Position numbers and translations under genes: made by a program. The notes under the pieces are model-generated. The model was not told the origin of the DNA and did not search any database. It saw only the letters and a list, made by a program, of their open reading frames with translations. Of a stretch of 64,000 nt of DNA, positions 21,497-31,840 are shown piece after piece. Source of the stretch: Astrothelium macrocarpum (lineage: Eukaryota > Ascomycota > Dothideomycetes > Trypetheliales > Trypetheliaceae); assembly GCA_021030915.1 (NCBI GenBank), contig JAGEMR010000102.1:1-64000 (forward strand), in the 5' to 3' direction. Within the stretch, counting starts at the first letter, position 1; every line of letters begins with the position of its first letter.

Positions 21497-23201
21497 ATGT
21501 TTCCTCTTTTTCGTGTGTCGTTTGTTGTTCTTGTCTCTCTCTTAGCTTCACAGTTGACTTCCGCTCAAAGCAATGATACTCTCTCGGCTTGTCAGGCGAT
21601 TTACACCAAGTATCCTAACCATTTAGCCTTTGATCCACTCGGTCCTTATGGAGCAGACACCATTTCGCAGGACTCTTTGTATGACTCTACAAATACAGAC
21701 TACTGGAACGAGGGCCAGAGCAAGAACCGTGCCGCTTGTGCATTCTTTCCTGGATCTGCGGAAGAAGTGTCTTTTGCTGTCCACGTTTTGAACAATCACA
21801 GCAGTGTCCAATATGCGCTCAAATCTGGTGGACATAATGCAAATCTTGGTTTTAGTAGCGTAAATCAGGGTATCTTGATCTCATTTCGACCAAACTTGGC
21901 AAACACCACTATCAGTGCGGATGGATCTACTGCAGACATTGGCCCTGGCAGCAGGTGGGATGAAGCCTTGACGGTTCTTGATCAGTATGGCAAGGCTGTT
22001 GTTGGTGGACGACTCGGTCACGTCGGAGTTGGCGGGTATGTTCTTGGAGGAGGCCTCAGCTTTTTGACAAGCCAATATGTTAGTCGATTGCCAGAGAATG
22101 CTCATCAATCATGAGACTGGGTTACTGACGCAGCATACAGGGTTTTGCTACGGACAACCTTGTCAATGTCGAATGTGTACTCGCCAATGGCTCGGTTATT
22201 AATGCTAATCGAACTAGCAATTCCGACGTCTTCTATGCAATGCAAGGTGGCGGTAACCAATTTGGTATAGTTACAAAGTTCACTTTGAGGACTTTTGACA
22301 TTGGTCTGGTATGGGGCGGGACCAAAACTTATGCTGGCACTGACTACAAAACCATCCTTGGTGCCACTGCCAACTTCACACAGAACTTCACCGACCCAAA
22401 GGCAGCCGTCATTGTTACAAACGATTTCACACTGGACGACCTAGCTAGTATCATTGTCATGTTTTATTTTTATGACGGTCCGTCCGCACCAGCTGGCATT
22501 TTTGATGAATTTGATCAAGTTACGCCTTTGTCTAGCAACGTTTCGACACAGTCCTACCCCAGCTTACTCGCTGGTAACAATGCCTACTCGTTGTCTGGTC
22601 TGCGGTACCAAATTAGAGAAGGCACTTATCCGAATCTTCCTTATGACAACATGACTTCGTTTTACGATTATCATTATACTTCCTTCCAGGAACAGGCTTT
22701 TGCATACCAGGTTACAAGTCTTGACATCCAGGTATTCAGCTTTGCTATCCAACCCATACCTGTAGCGCTAAAACAAGCATCTGCCGATGCTGGCGGCAAT
22801 CGTCTTGGTCTTGACGCCGCAAATGGAGGCAAGTTCCGCTTGAAAGAACAATGAGATCATTCTGCTAACACTGGGAAGATAATATCTTCATGGAGTATGA
22901 TGTTTCCTGGCTAAATCCTGCCTGCGATACTCTCTGTCCAGGCTACATCGAAACAATGGTCAACTCAATCAAGAGCTATCAGCAATCCACTTTTGGTGGT
23001 ATGAAGCCCACTAACTACAAGTCGGGAGACATCAGCTGGAGCTCTTACAATCCCATCTTTCCAAACGACGGCATGTTCGACCAGAAAGTCTACCAAAGTT
23101 TCGGAAATAGCACGTACCAGAAGTTGAAGACAATCCAGCAACATTGGGATCCCAGTGGGTTCTTCTCTCAACGCCAAGGGGGTTTCAAGTTTAGCTCCTA
23201 G
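21497..23201 (+). CDS. Secreted FAD-linked oxidase (berberine-bridge-enzyme family)
   Basis: Three exons, 21497-22078, 22141-22828 and 22879-23201; 530 residues. Intron 1 is ordinary (GTTAGT...CAG). Intron 2 (50 bp) is best explained as a GC-AG intron (AG|GCAAGT, branch TGCTAAC, acceptor AAG), which restores the sequence NGDNIFMEYDVSW. Residues 1-24 are a signal peptide. The FAD-binding domain has the His of SGGHN that normally carries FAD covalently, then DIGPGSRW, GRLGHVGVGG and QGGGNQFGIV. The second covalent site, a Cys in the GR-V-C/GHVG loop of bicovalent enzymes, is absent. The C-terminal BBE segment ends WDPSGFFSQRQGG. These enzymes oxidise sugars, alcohols or secondary metabolites with oxygen. 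The substrate is unknown. The polyketide synthase is 10 kb away, with unrelated sequence between. Confidence 0.88.
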
Positions 23202-23670
23202 AAGACTCTTTTGGGTAAAAATCTGTTCGTAGTGTATCATTTTCAGTACATAATTCTTAATATCCTAACTCTTTTGTCCTGTATATAGCATTTGGTATTT
23301 ACTGGGTTTCATCTCGGTTGAGAAGACCCTAAATCGGAACTTTCAGGCAAAGGCTTACGTTCAAAAGCTCAGTCCCGATTGGGTAAGAGTACTTAGTGGA
23401 CCGTCCATTCTGACAATAATCTCCCAACTCATGCCTTCTTTCTCCTCTTCTCCTCAAGATGAAATAGAGAAGACTATACCATCGTCCAATCAATAGGTAT
23501 AGTTGCGTCCAAGACAGGGGTACGCCGGGCTCTTGCGAGTGCCCGCTTGCTGCTTGTCTGATAGAGTCAATTTCGACGAATACTGTTTTTATGTCACTAT
23601 TTCACAATCACCACAGCGAACTAAATGCACGAGCTGATAGGACACAGTGCCTTGTAGGTGCTCTCAACTC
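23202..23670. other. Intergenic region
   Basis: Non-coding sequence between convergent genes; nothing recognised. Confidence 0.5.
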
Positions 23671-24890
23671 TCATACTTTAAGTCCACGTAATTTTGACAC
23701 AATCTCGCCATGGAAAATCTTTTGCATTTCAGCGCCGACTTTGGAGTCCTCCTCATCTGCTCCAGGACCTACGCCAAGCGACTCGCCGCCCTTAATGCAC
23801 TTCCTAACCACCTTCGCATAGGTATCTCCGACGCGCTCGGCAATCGAATCAAATATCTCCATTTTCTCGTCTAACATCCGCTCTCTGACTTGGCGTAGCC
23901 TACTTCTCCGGACCTCAATACCGGTGATCTCCTCAATGGGCTGCCACATCGCAATCTCTGCCAACACTAATCCGAGGCTATAAATGTCATATGATTTCTT
24001 CGACCTTGCGGGCTCAGGCTCGAGTAGATCTGGATGCCGGTACAAATCTTCTTCGACAGGGAAGACGTATGTGACAGTTGTTGCGTCCGGAAGTGCAGGC
24101 CGTGAAAACTCGAAGCCGGATACGAGGACGTCCGAGAAGATCAAGTCTTGGCTTCGCCCCGCGGTAAAGGGAATACAGTCACTGCGGAAGCCTTTGTGCA
24201 ACCAATTTACAGCGTGGAGATGTAGCAGTGACTCGGTGAGCCAACAAGCGAGGGTTATGCGTGTGTTGAGTGGTACTCTCACACCAGACACAAGCGCATC
24301 TCGAAGCGAAATAATTCGAGTCCCTTTCCTGCTATCGCCGAGAGGCCAATCGTAGACTAGGGCATATCTCTGCGGCGTAGTTGTTTTTTCGAGGAAGTAG
24401 CCAAGGCAATCTGGAGAGCGAAAAGCCGGCGATTTGGTGGGCAAGGCCAGTATAGCCGCAAGCTCTTGTACGCGATGTGCCAGCTCCATCTTGTATTTCG
24501 GCATTGCGCCAAGCCCTTCGGGCGACTCCCTCCATTCGATCCACACCGTACGCTCTTTGAGCTTTGCTATCGGTCGTGTTAGTTTCGATCGATCGACGAA
24601 AACGAGATCATTGACTTTAATCTCAAGTCCCGCCAACTGGATTTTCGCCTTCGTCAACGCCAAGGCATGTGCTTTGAACACGGCTAGCGAAGCCAAGGAG
24701 CTCATTTGGTCATTCCGGTTTACCAATGTTGGCGTTCTAGAGAAAGATGGTGATGTTTCTGGTTCAGCAGTCTGTTCAAGACGAATGGCAGCAACGAGGT
24801 CACGAAGCTGATCGACCTGTTCTGTTACCTGGAGAGGCATAAGGTTAGATTGTGCCTGAGCCTGCCTCAAATCGTCTAGTGTACTGTCAG
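23671..24890 (-). pseudogene. 5'-truncated HeLo-associated kinase-like protein
   Basis: An open frame of about 400 codons with no ATG before codon 11 of the visible stretch; upstream it hits a TAA and then an unrelated gag-like relic. Residues about 60-200 contain KPS-type blocks (DLVFVDRSKLTRPIAKLKERTVWIEW). The C-terminal part is a protein-kinase-like domain of the sort fused to HeLo/prion-inhibition domains in fungi: RYALVYDWP, TLACWLTESLLHLHAVNWLHKGFRSDCI, and SYDIYSLGLVLAEIAMWQPI. The HRD and DFG catalytic triads are not recognisable (NWLHKGFRSDCI, FSDVLVSGF), so it is a pseudokinase. The expected N-terminal HeLo domain is missing. Residues remain under open frame, so loss of the 5' end may be recent. 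An alternative is a short gene starting at the internal ATG (24840). Confidence 0.65.
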
Positions 24891-24950
24891 ATATTTACAT
24901 GCCGTATTCTGATGGAAAAGTAAAAGAAATTTTTTGCTTTGCAGTAAAAG

Positions 24951-25006
24951 AAGAATGTAGCTAGAGTAGCAAGAATGTAGCTAGAGAAGCAAGAATGTAG
25001 GTATAG
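24951..25006. repeat. 20-bp tandem repeat
   Basis: The unit AAGAATGTAGCTAGAGWAGC is present twice plus a partial third copy, lying between the kinase-like frame and the 3' end of the gag-like relic. Confidence 0.8.
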
Positions 25007-25077
25007 AATGAGCTACGGTCTCTTCATCATCTCTTCAATGGCTTTGTCAAGCTCCTCCCGGCGTTTGCGCAAGCGAT

Positions 25078-25321
25078 CACCAGTGGCTGCAACAAGAAAT
25101 GTCACCCGCGACTGCGAAAGATATCATTCACCGCAGGCCTCGTCGGGAGATCCTCACCGAGAAACAGACGAGAAAACTAAGGATTTTTTTCTCATCGAGT
25201 TATTGATGGATTGTTTACAATTTTTCATGGTTCAGAATGGTATGAGGTTCTCCCGACGAGGCCTGCGGTGAATAATATCTTTCGCAGTCGCGGGTGACAT
25301 TTTTTGTTGCATCCACTGGTG
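25078..25321. mobile_element. MITE family 1, copy C (best-preserved)
   Basis: A 244-bp element whose two ends are nearly identical inverted repeats of about 75 bp: CACCAGTGG, TGCAACAA, AATGTCACCCGCGACTGCG, AAAGATAT, CACCGCAGGCCTCGTCGGGAG. Flanks carry a 4-bp duplication CGAT (25074-25077 and 25322-25325; the match extends to 6 bp, GCGATC, if the outer C/G is excluded). Removing the element and one duplication joins the surrounding reading frame, so the insertion is precise. Confidence 0.9.
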
Positions 25322-25448
25322 CGATCCAACTCATCATCCTTTCCTCCAACTGTACTGGTCTCACCAGTATCAATATCAATATCCATCAAATTTTCCTAGA
25401 ATTTGTCAGTTCAATTTTGCGATTGATTAGAGTTTTATAAATTTGAGT

Positions 25449-25515
25449 TTGAGGCTTGTGGACTTGGATTTGAGGATCGTGGATTTGGATTCAAGGATGG
25501 TGGGCTTGACTTTGA
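25449..25515. repeat. 21-bp in-frame minisatellite, three units
   Basis: Three 21-bp units (plus-strand TTGAGGMTYGTGGAYTTGGAT type). On the minus strand each unit encodes a seven-residue repeat of the form H-x-P-Q-I-Q-x inside the gag-like relic. Confidence 0.75.
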
Positions 25516-25881
25516 GCTCTCAAAGTTTGAGTCTGCTCGGAGGTCTGGCGTTGCTGAGAAAATGCCCGGACCGCGTCATAGTAGCCTTTGTCATATTCGG
25601 TTTGTATGGACACTGATTTTGCCTGATTTAATTTATTTTTTTGCACAACTCAGGGATCGAACCCCGAACCTTGTATGAAGGACAGTTCTTTGCGAAGTGA
25701 TCCGGGCTTTGACACTTGAAGCAACGATTGCCATTGCTGGGACGGTCCGCTGTCCTCTGTCCTATCCTCTGTAACGCTTTCCCCTGTTCCAAATTCCATG
25801 TCTTGCACAAAAACAATAGTTGGTAGAAATCGATTAGATGTGGGTGGTTGTGTGAAATTGGTAAAGATTTGTAGACTCAAA

Positions 25882-26310
25882 AGTATCCGGATTTGTCTGC
25901 TGTGATAGCTTTAAAAGACTGATAGACGGCAAGTTGAGGAGATTCCATTGATGAAGAATGAAATTTTTGACAAAAAATTCGGTTCGGTCGCAAAATTTTC
26001 GATAAGGTAATTCGACTCATCTCTTGAATTGATCCCGAGGAAATGCAGCATGAGGGCGTCTGTAAAAAAGAATGACAGTGGAGGATAAGTGTCCGGAATT
26101 GTCTGCTGTGATAGCTTTGCAAGACTAATAGACGGCAAATTGAGGAGGTTCAATTGATGAAAAATGAAAATTTTGGCAAAAAATATTCGGTTTGATCGTA
26201 AAATTTTCGATAAGAAAATTCGATTCAAATTTTGAATTGATCCCGAGGGAATGCAGCATGAGGGCATCTGTAGAAAACGATGGTAATGAAGGATATTGCA
26301 GAATTGGAGC
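25882..26310. repeat. Two tandem units of about 206 bp
   Basis: Unit 1 (25882 to about 26087) and unit 2 (about 26088-26295) share AGTATCCGGATTTGTCTGCTG-like starts, the block TTGAGGAGRTTCMATTGATG, and GATCCCGAGGRAATGCAGCATGAGGGC. An AT-rich segment with poly-A/T tracts lies in each. No protein is recognised on either strand. It directly follows the 5' side of the gag-like relic and could be part of the same element. Confidence 0.78.
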
Positions 26311-28379
26311 CAGACTTTTGGTGAATGAGGCCTAAACATCTTCCCATCTCATCCAACTCCCTGGTCGCCATGGCCAGCATCGTAGTACCTGCTCAACAAC
26401 TTTCAATCTCCCTCCTCTTCCTCTAACACAGTCATCAACTTCAATACTCTCCCCAAACCCTTGCAGAAAACCCTCAACATCGCTTGCTACTCTCTTCCCC
26501 CTCAGCACAATCTTCTCTTTCAATAATGCCCTCTTGTTTCCAGACCACTTCCACCCCTCCTTCACCACCAACCAAACCCCAATATCCTCCCAAATATACC
26601 AAGGTCCTTGAAAATCGCGTTGTGGAAATGTAATGTGTTGCAAGTTTTGACGTGATGCAACATCCGGCTTATGTGAGTGAATAAGATTCTGAAATCAGAG
26701 TCGGTGTTTTGCGTAAACGAGTGAGGTCATAGAGAAGATTGAGCGCTGGCCAAGAAGGAAAATAGATATTGAGGAAGAGAGTTGTGCTAACAAAGGCAAG
26801 GTAGAGGAGATGGGTTATCGAGAGAGCAGGTTGCGCCGTCAGAGGAGAGAAAGCTTGAGCTGCAAATTGTAGTGAAGTATCCCGGATTCAGACATCATTT
26901 GTTGCCGAATCTAGTTTATCTTTCATGTTCCGGGCATTTTCGAAAAACTTGGTATTGATTCTTATCACTTTCGCAAAAAGTCATTGTCGGAATAATGATG
27001 GTATAGCTCTTTACGCCGCGAGTTTTGAGGTTTCTCAAAAAGTCATTCGTGTTTGGTCCAAAGTTGATTCCGCTTATGGTGAAGGCGCATATCTAGCTCT
27101 CCAGATCCGCAAAGTCACGATCTGGATTAAGCAGTGTGTATTCTGATCTTTCCCAGTACCAGCCAAGGTTATGCGCATCGCATATCTCAAAGGATCGGTC
27201 TTGACTACTGTATTCGAGGACCGGCTGAGACTGCTCGAAGCTAGGAACAGGACTGAAGAAGATGTCTGCTGGGATCAAGCTCAATAGACCTGTTGGAGTA
27301 GACATAATGGCCCACACCTTCAGTCGTCAAAAGACACCGAGGCCGATGTCACCTTAAAGACCGAGGAACCGACAACCAAGCAAGTATAAGTCCCTATTTG
27401 GCGCGAGACTCTTGTGTGTATGTGGCTGCTGCGCATTTTTGACTTTTGAGCGTAAAGTTGTGTCCATGCCGATACGAGTGCGTGCATACAGCGACGCGGG
27501 CGACTCTTGCGTAGTGCTCAACCTGGACTGTATCACGAAATGTATAAGGAACTTTTACGCGACGCAGTATGCAGATAGGGTATGGATATGAGTAGAGAAG
27601 ACATGCTGAAACGGAGCCAGTGCTTGGCGTAAAAAGAGGTGATGGAGGAGATTGAGGGTTGGTTAGGAAGGGGAAAATAGACCATGGGAGTCCTAGAGTG
27701 TAACCGAACGCACGGCAAATTCACCACCTCTTCCACCAGGAATTCCAACAAGAAATGTCACCAGCGGCTGCAAAAGATTTATTTGCCGCACACCTTATAG
27801 AGAGAACCTCATACCATTCCAAATAATCTAAATTCGTATAAAACTCGGTGAAATGGCTTTTTAGAATTTCTCGTTCATTTTTGTCGGGGACTTTTTAATA
27901 AGAGATGCAACGATTATATCTCTCGCGGTCGCCGGTGACATTTCTCATTGCAACCATGGTGCCTCTACTACCATGACGCTACGTGCTGGGGGATGAGGTG
28001 TCCATATCGAACTAAATTGCCGCTGATTTAACACGCCTAGATTGTCAAAACCAGGTGACTATACACAAAGAAACATTATCTTTATGTTCTAAATATGGCC
28101 TTTCATGGAATTTACAAGTTCCTTTGTTCCTTCTTTTCCTACAAAGACTGATAGGTCACGTTGTATAATTTCTTTCAAGTTTGCGGCACTTTGAATACGC
28201 TCATTTGTTCAAAGAAGATTCTGAAGATCGTACCTCTGCAAGATCTGAGTTATCCTTTCGGACCTGTACAAATACCGCTGACGCACCACCTACTCACCCA
28301 AGCCCGATTTTGCAAACCCCTAAACACATACGCATAACACACTTGTTGATCAAGTTCTCTATTGTTCATTACATTCATC
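26311..28379. other. Gene-poor stretch with MITE copy D and unidentified minus-strand frames
   Basis: Three minus-strand frames (26332-26643, 27093-27317, 27533-27730) have protein-like composition, for example FQGPWYIWEDIGVWLVVKEGWKW, but I recognise no family and cannot join them. The interval 27962-28379 includes the promoter of the small secreted protein. Otherwise nothing is recognised. Confidence 0.45.
27734..27961. mobile_element. MITE family 1, copy D
   Basis: A 228-bp element; ends CACCAGGAATTCCAACAAGA and, on the other strand, CACCATGGTTGCAATGAGA, then AATGTCACC-GCGRCYGCRA on both arms. The flanks share CTCT/CCTCT (left 27727-27730, right 27963-27966), but the left copy is 2-3 bp away from the canonical end, so the target duplication is uncertain. 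Confidence 0.8.
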
Positions 28380-28817
28380 ATGTCTTTTTCAATTATAACA
28401 TTCGCCACCTTGGCTCTGGCAGCCTTGGTTCAAAGCCAGCCTCTCAATATCACCAACGGTGCTCTGGAAGCCCGCCAAGTTGTCCCCATCGGCATCCACT
28501 TGTGGGGCGAAGATCACTCCGACTGTCAGAATGATGCAAGCGCAGCCCCAACATTCATGCTACGATATAACGAGCCCGCCACCGTGGTGAAGCCCTTCAC
28601 TACCTTCGCACTCAGCCGTGCATTGGCTGAGAACGAACACATCGAATTCTACACTGCCGCAAAGAACACCTGGACCGGAGAGCCCGAGGGTAATTTGTGC
28701 GCCATCTCTGTTGGCACTGCCGACTGGACGGTGCATGCGGATCAGTGCAACCAGGTTAACGAGGATGACATGACTGGCGACTTGGCGGAGGCGAATTGTA
28801 TCAAGTTGGTTAATTGA
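28380..28817 (+). CDS. Small secreted protein (145 aa, 4 Cys), candidate effector
   Basis: Single exon from the ATG at 28380 (the upstream frame has no other ATG); 145 residues. Residues 1-20 are a clear signal peptide (MSFSIITFATLALAALVQSQ), followed by a short propeptide ending EAR, a possible Kex2-like site. The mature part of about 110 residues has four Cys (in SDCQ, NLCA, DQCN, ANCI) that could form two disulphides, and is acidic. I recognise no domain. Small, secreted and Cys-containing is the usual profile of effectors or secreted defence proteins; nothing more specific is supported. It lies between two MITE copies (D and E) in gene-poor DNA. Confidence 0.75.
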   Translation: MSFSIITFATLALAALVQSQPLNITNGALEARQVVPIGIHLWGEDHSDCQNDASAAPTFMLRYNEPATVVKPFTTFALSRALAENEHIEFYTAAKNTWTGEPEGNLCAISVGTADWTVHADQCNQVNEDDMTGDLAEANCIKLVN

Positions 28818-29077
28818 TCTTTGGCCTTCGGAGAGACACGGAGAGAGAGAGATGTTGATAGGTGCTGGCGGCTGCACTGATGATTAATGTATGATTTTTG
28901 ACGATAATGAGGTCTGCAAAAGTATATGGAGGCCTCTTATGGTCTTTCTTAGTATTGAAATCAATCCATCTGCTATACAAACTTTTGACATGTTGCTATG
29001 TTTCCACTATGCGATTGATATGTGATTTGGCTGCTATCCAAGGCGTGCAATGACCTTCCACTGACTATGCGACAACG
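28818..29077. other. Intergenic region
   Basis: Presumed 3' UTR and spacer; nothing recognised. Confidence 0.4.
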
Positions 29078-29743
29078 GTGGATAAATTGGTGGTGGTAAC
29101 ACAGGATCGGGATGAAATCACAATAATATTGCCAGAGTGTGACCAGATCGGAGTGGCGCTAGTCCATGTATTCTTTCCTCTGGCAAGACATTTGAAGACT
29201 TGGACGAAGTTTCGCCAAGAAGTGCTAGCATTCGACGACCTCGTGAATTACGAGGTTCCAAAGTCCTGTGCCTCCCCTAAGGTACTCTCCAAGAATGTAG
29301 GTCTGCTTGACAAAGTATTCGTCGTGGGTATAGATGGAACCTCTGATAAATCTCGCTTTCTCATCTTCACTCTCCAGTAGGGCATGTGATTCGTCATTGT
29401 GTCTCTTGGTGTATTACGATTCCTTTATCTTGGGCCTTAATAGTGAAAAACTCAGACCAAACCATTGGGAATGACGCAAAATTATAGAAGAATATGTACC
29501 TTTCCAGCGCGTGTGACGTGGCGCCCGGTGAAGTACATGATCATGATCCAATATGCATATGTGCTCTTTAGAATGGCCCAGCTACTTGAGAAATTAAGGA
29601 ATACCGATGAAGCCTGGAAATGGATGGAGGATCTGAGAAACGTAGAACAAAGTCGGCACAGAGTATTCGCCGCGTTAAAATCGGACAACAGAAGGTTCAA
29701 TGGCGAAAGGTGGCAACAAAGGGGAATAAAGAAAGTAAAGTGA
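29078..29743 (+). pseudogene. Cytochrome P450 relic (C-terminal half)
   Basis: Two plus-strand frames resemble P450 segments in the right order. The first (29078-29380) has VALVHVFFPLARHLKTWTKFRQEVLAFDD, matching the region after the I helix (normally ALSHVFFLLARHP..W.KLR.EV). The second (29465-29743) has RRICTFPAR, where the haem-ligand loop normally reads PR.CLGQ.FA, followed by AYVLFRMAQLLEKLRN, matching the L helix and end. The I-helix AGRDTT motif, the ExxR motif and the haem Cys loop are all corrupted and there is no N-terminal half. It is a dead fragment. Best resemblance is to fungal CYP52-like alkane/fatty-acid hydroxylases, but the clan is uncertain. Confidence 0.6.
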
Positions 29744-31840
29744 CATGAGAGCAATCTAAATGACGTCTGACACACTTACCTGACGGGAATAGATATAATT
29801 AACCGTACCTTGTATCGTCATCATAGCCAGGCGTGATGTCTTTCCAGCCCCACCAAGCTCATACTCCTGGAAAGTTTTTACCCATAATCGTTGGACAACT
29901 TCTTGTATTTAGACAGTATTATTATCCCATCCCTTACACAAGTGCCTGTTAGTCCATCCCTATTGTGCCAACTTCTTCCGATTCATCTCTTGTTTCTTTG
30001 CTATCTTATACAGTTTTTCCTAGCTGTCTTTTTTTTCAGAATCTTCGTTGCTCCAGCTTGCCAGGCTGCTCTCTTGTATGGATACTGATAACTTTGGTAT
30101 CACCAGAGGTTGTAATAAGAAATTTCGCTTGCGCCCGCGACAGGTATAATCGTTGTACGCCTCGTCGGAAGGCCCTCAAGCATAATAATCGAGAGAGTCT
30201 TTGGAGTTATTTCTCAACAAATCGTCGACGGGTCATGATTGCTTACAACGATATGACGTTCTCCCGACAGGGCGTGCGGCGATTGTTTCTTTCGCGGTCG
30301 CGATTGACATTTCTCATTGTAACACTCAGTAGTATCGATCGGCTTTGGATTCGTGTGTCCGTGACTGGGACCGAGGTTCGCGTCTCAATGAATTATCAAG
30401 GAGTCCACCGTATTGCGTTCTATGGAGTTGAATTCGAGGACTTGGCCGTACTGCTTCCTTTGTTTGATAACGCGGTGGTCGTAGAAATCTTCTTAGCGGC
30501 CGTGGGAAATGCGGCGGGGCTCTCCGTCGCACACTACAGTAGATTGTTCCCATTACGAACCTGTTCAGATGTTAAAATTCACGTTTAAAGTTTAAAAGCT
30601 CAATAGCTACCTTCTGAACCAAATGCAAGCTTGCATGTGATCTTGCTATGGCCACAGGAAACCATATTGGCTTGCCCTTCAACACTGTGGACAAGCTTGA
30701 AAGTATCCGGTGCTATACAAGCATTAACAAGGATCGACATGATTATCGACTATACTGATCCCAATCGTGCTGCTTCTTCCCGCTGGAAGCTATCAAAAGA
30801 TGCCTGCGAGTGATTCTTATCCACTTTCAGCGTTGAAAGTTTCATCGTATAAACACCGCCGATCTTGGTCTGTTGAGAGCCTGGATGGCTCATCCTATCT
30901 GGATATGGTACACAAAAAATGCTCACAAAGACTTGAAATAGCTCTTATCAACTTTGCTTTTTCTCCGTCTTCTGGAACTGATGATTCTGTGAAGCGCCTG
31001 GTATGTCGTTTGGGATTTCCAAGGTGGCATTATTCACAGCTTTCGAGCTATCCCTACTATAGCGTCTTGCTCAGATCCTGGCTGAAAGCTCCGTTTGTCT
31101 CCACGGCAGAATAGGTTTTGATGAAATGAGCGATACCTTGGGTATGTTAATCTTTTGTCAAGACTTGACGCCTTGTCCTTTCAAAGGCTATTTGTCAGCG
31201 GTGGTGTTGACATGGATTTCTCCAGCGATCTTCTGAACATCTCAAATCCACGCTCGGAAGGATGCGAACACCGTACGACTATCACAATGTAGTAATGGAA
31301 AAAGCAAGGGCGCGTGATAAGACTAGCTACCGACCATATTGCGAAATGGGAAAAATTAAGAGAGCGTCCGAGGATCGACGACTAGCTTGAGTGGCCCTTG
31401 TGTTCCGATTGATCTCATTTTCTTCACCACTAGCATTGGTGGCGTCGCTCAAACCAGCTGAGCGGCTCGATCCGAAAAGCCTAGATCATCCTAAAAAGGC
31501 TGCTAAAGTGACTTCCCCGGCCCAAGCCGGTGCTTTGCAGATCATCCTTTTCCTTTTCAGTTCCACCAAGATCTTGCCTTCCCATCTCATTGGGATTGTT
31601 TTACTGCCGCTACCCTTGCCGCCACATACATTTGGCAAAGATTCAAGACCGGAGATTAGGGTTGTGAGAATGTGGACTGGCTCGCGCAATATCATATTTT
31701 CTTCTTCTCCATGGCGCCATCTTCTGCGTCCCAATTTCGTTTGACAGTGACTTTGCCAATCCATTGTTCAACTCGAGGTACCCAAGAAATTTCAAACATA
31801 TCAACTTCAAGTCATTCACCGGCTTGGAGAAGTCGCCATA
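29744..31840. other. Gene-less stretch containing MITE copy E
   Basis: MITE copy E occupies 30101-30332. Frames at 30333-31120 and 31391-31744 have no recognisable features. The last about 100 bp is the leader of the SLATT gene. Confidence 0.5.
30101..30332. mobile_element. MITE family 1, copy E
   Basis: The left end is CACCAGAGGTTGTAATAAGA; the right arm on the other strand has TGTTACAATGAGAAATGTCA. Inner blocks CGCGACMGG/TATAATCG and GCCTCGTCGG / CTCCCGACAGGGC match the family. About 232 bp; the right boundary is approximate, with GTAT at both flanks (30097-30100 and 30330-30333 region) as a possible 4-bp duplication. Confidence 0.75.

Larger units (their letters stand above)
25013..25880 (-). 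pseudogene. CCHC zinc-knuckle (gag-like) pseudogene split by a MITE
   Basis: Read on the minus strand, a frame carries a retroviral-type zinc knuckle CFKCQSPDHFAKNC (C-X2-C-X4-H-X4-C, about 25725-25684), then IQTEYDKGYYDAVRAFSQQR, a stretch of three 7-codon repeats (25449-25511) containing one TGA, then after a frame break DIDIDTGETSTVGGKDDELDR. There MITE copy C interrupts it; beyond the element the frame resumes as LRKRREELDKAIEEMMKR and a stop at 25013. The zinc knuckle plus basic coiled coil is typical of transposon Gag-like proteins, but a cellular CCHC protein cannot be excluded. It is broken by at least one stop, one frame change and the insertion. Confidence 0.7.

Noticed and set aside
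25630..25700. A tRNA-like B-box GGTTCGATCCC on the minus strand
   Set aside because: The T-arm stem does not pair beyond three bases, no D-arm, anticodon arm or acceptor partner is present, and the bases are the end of the CCHC coding frame.
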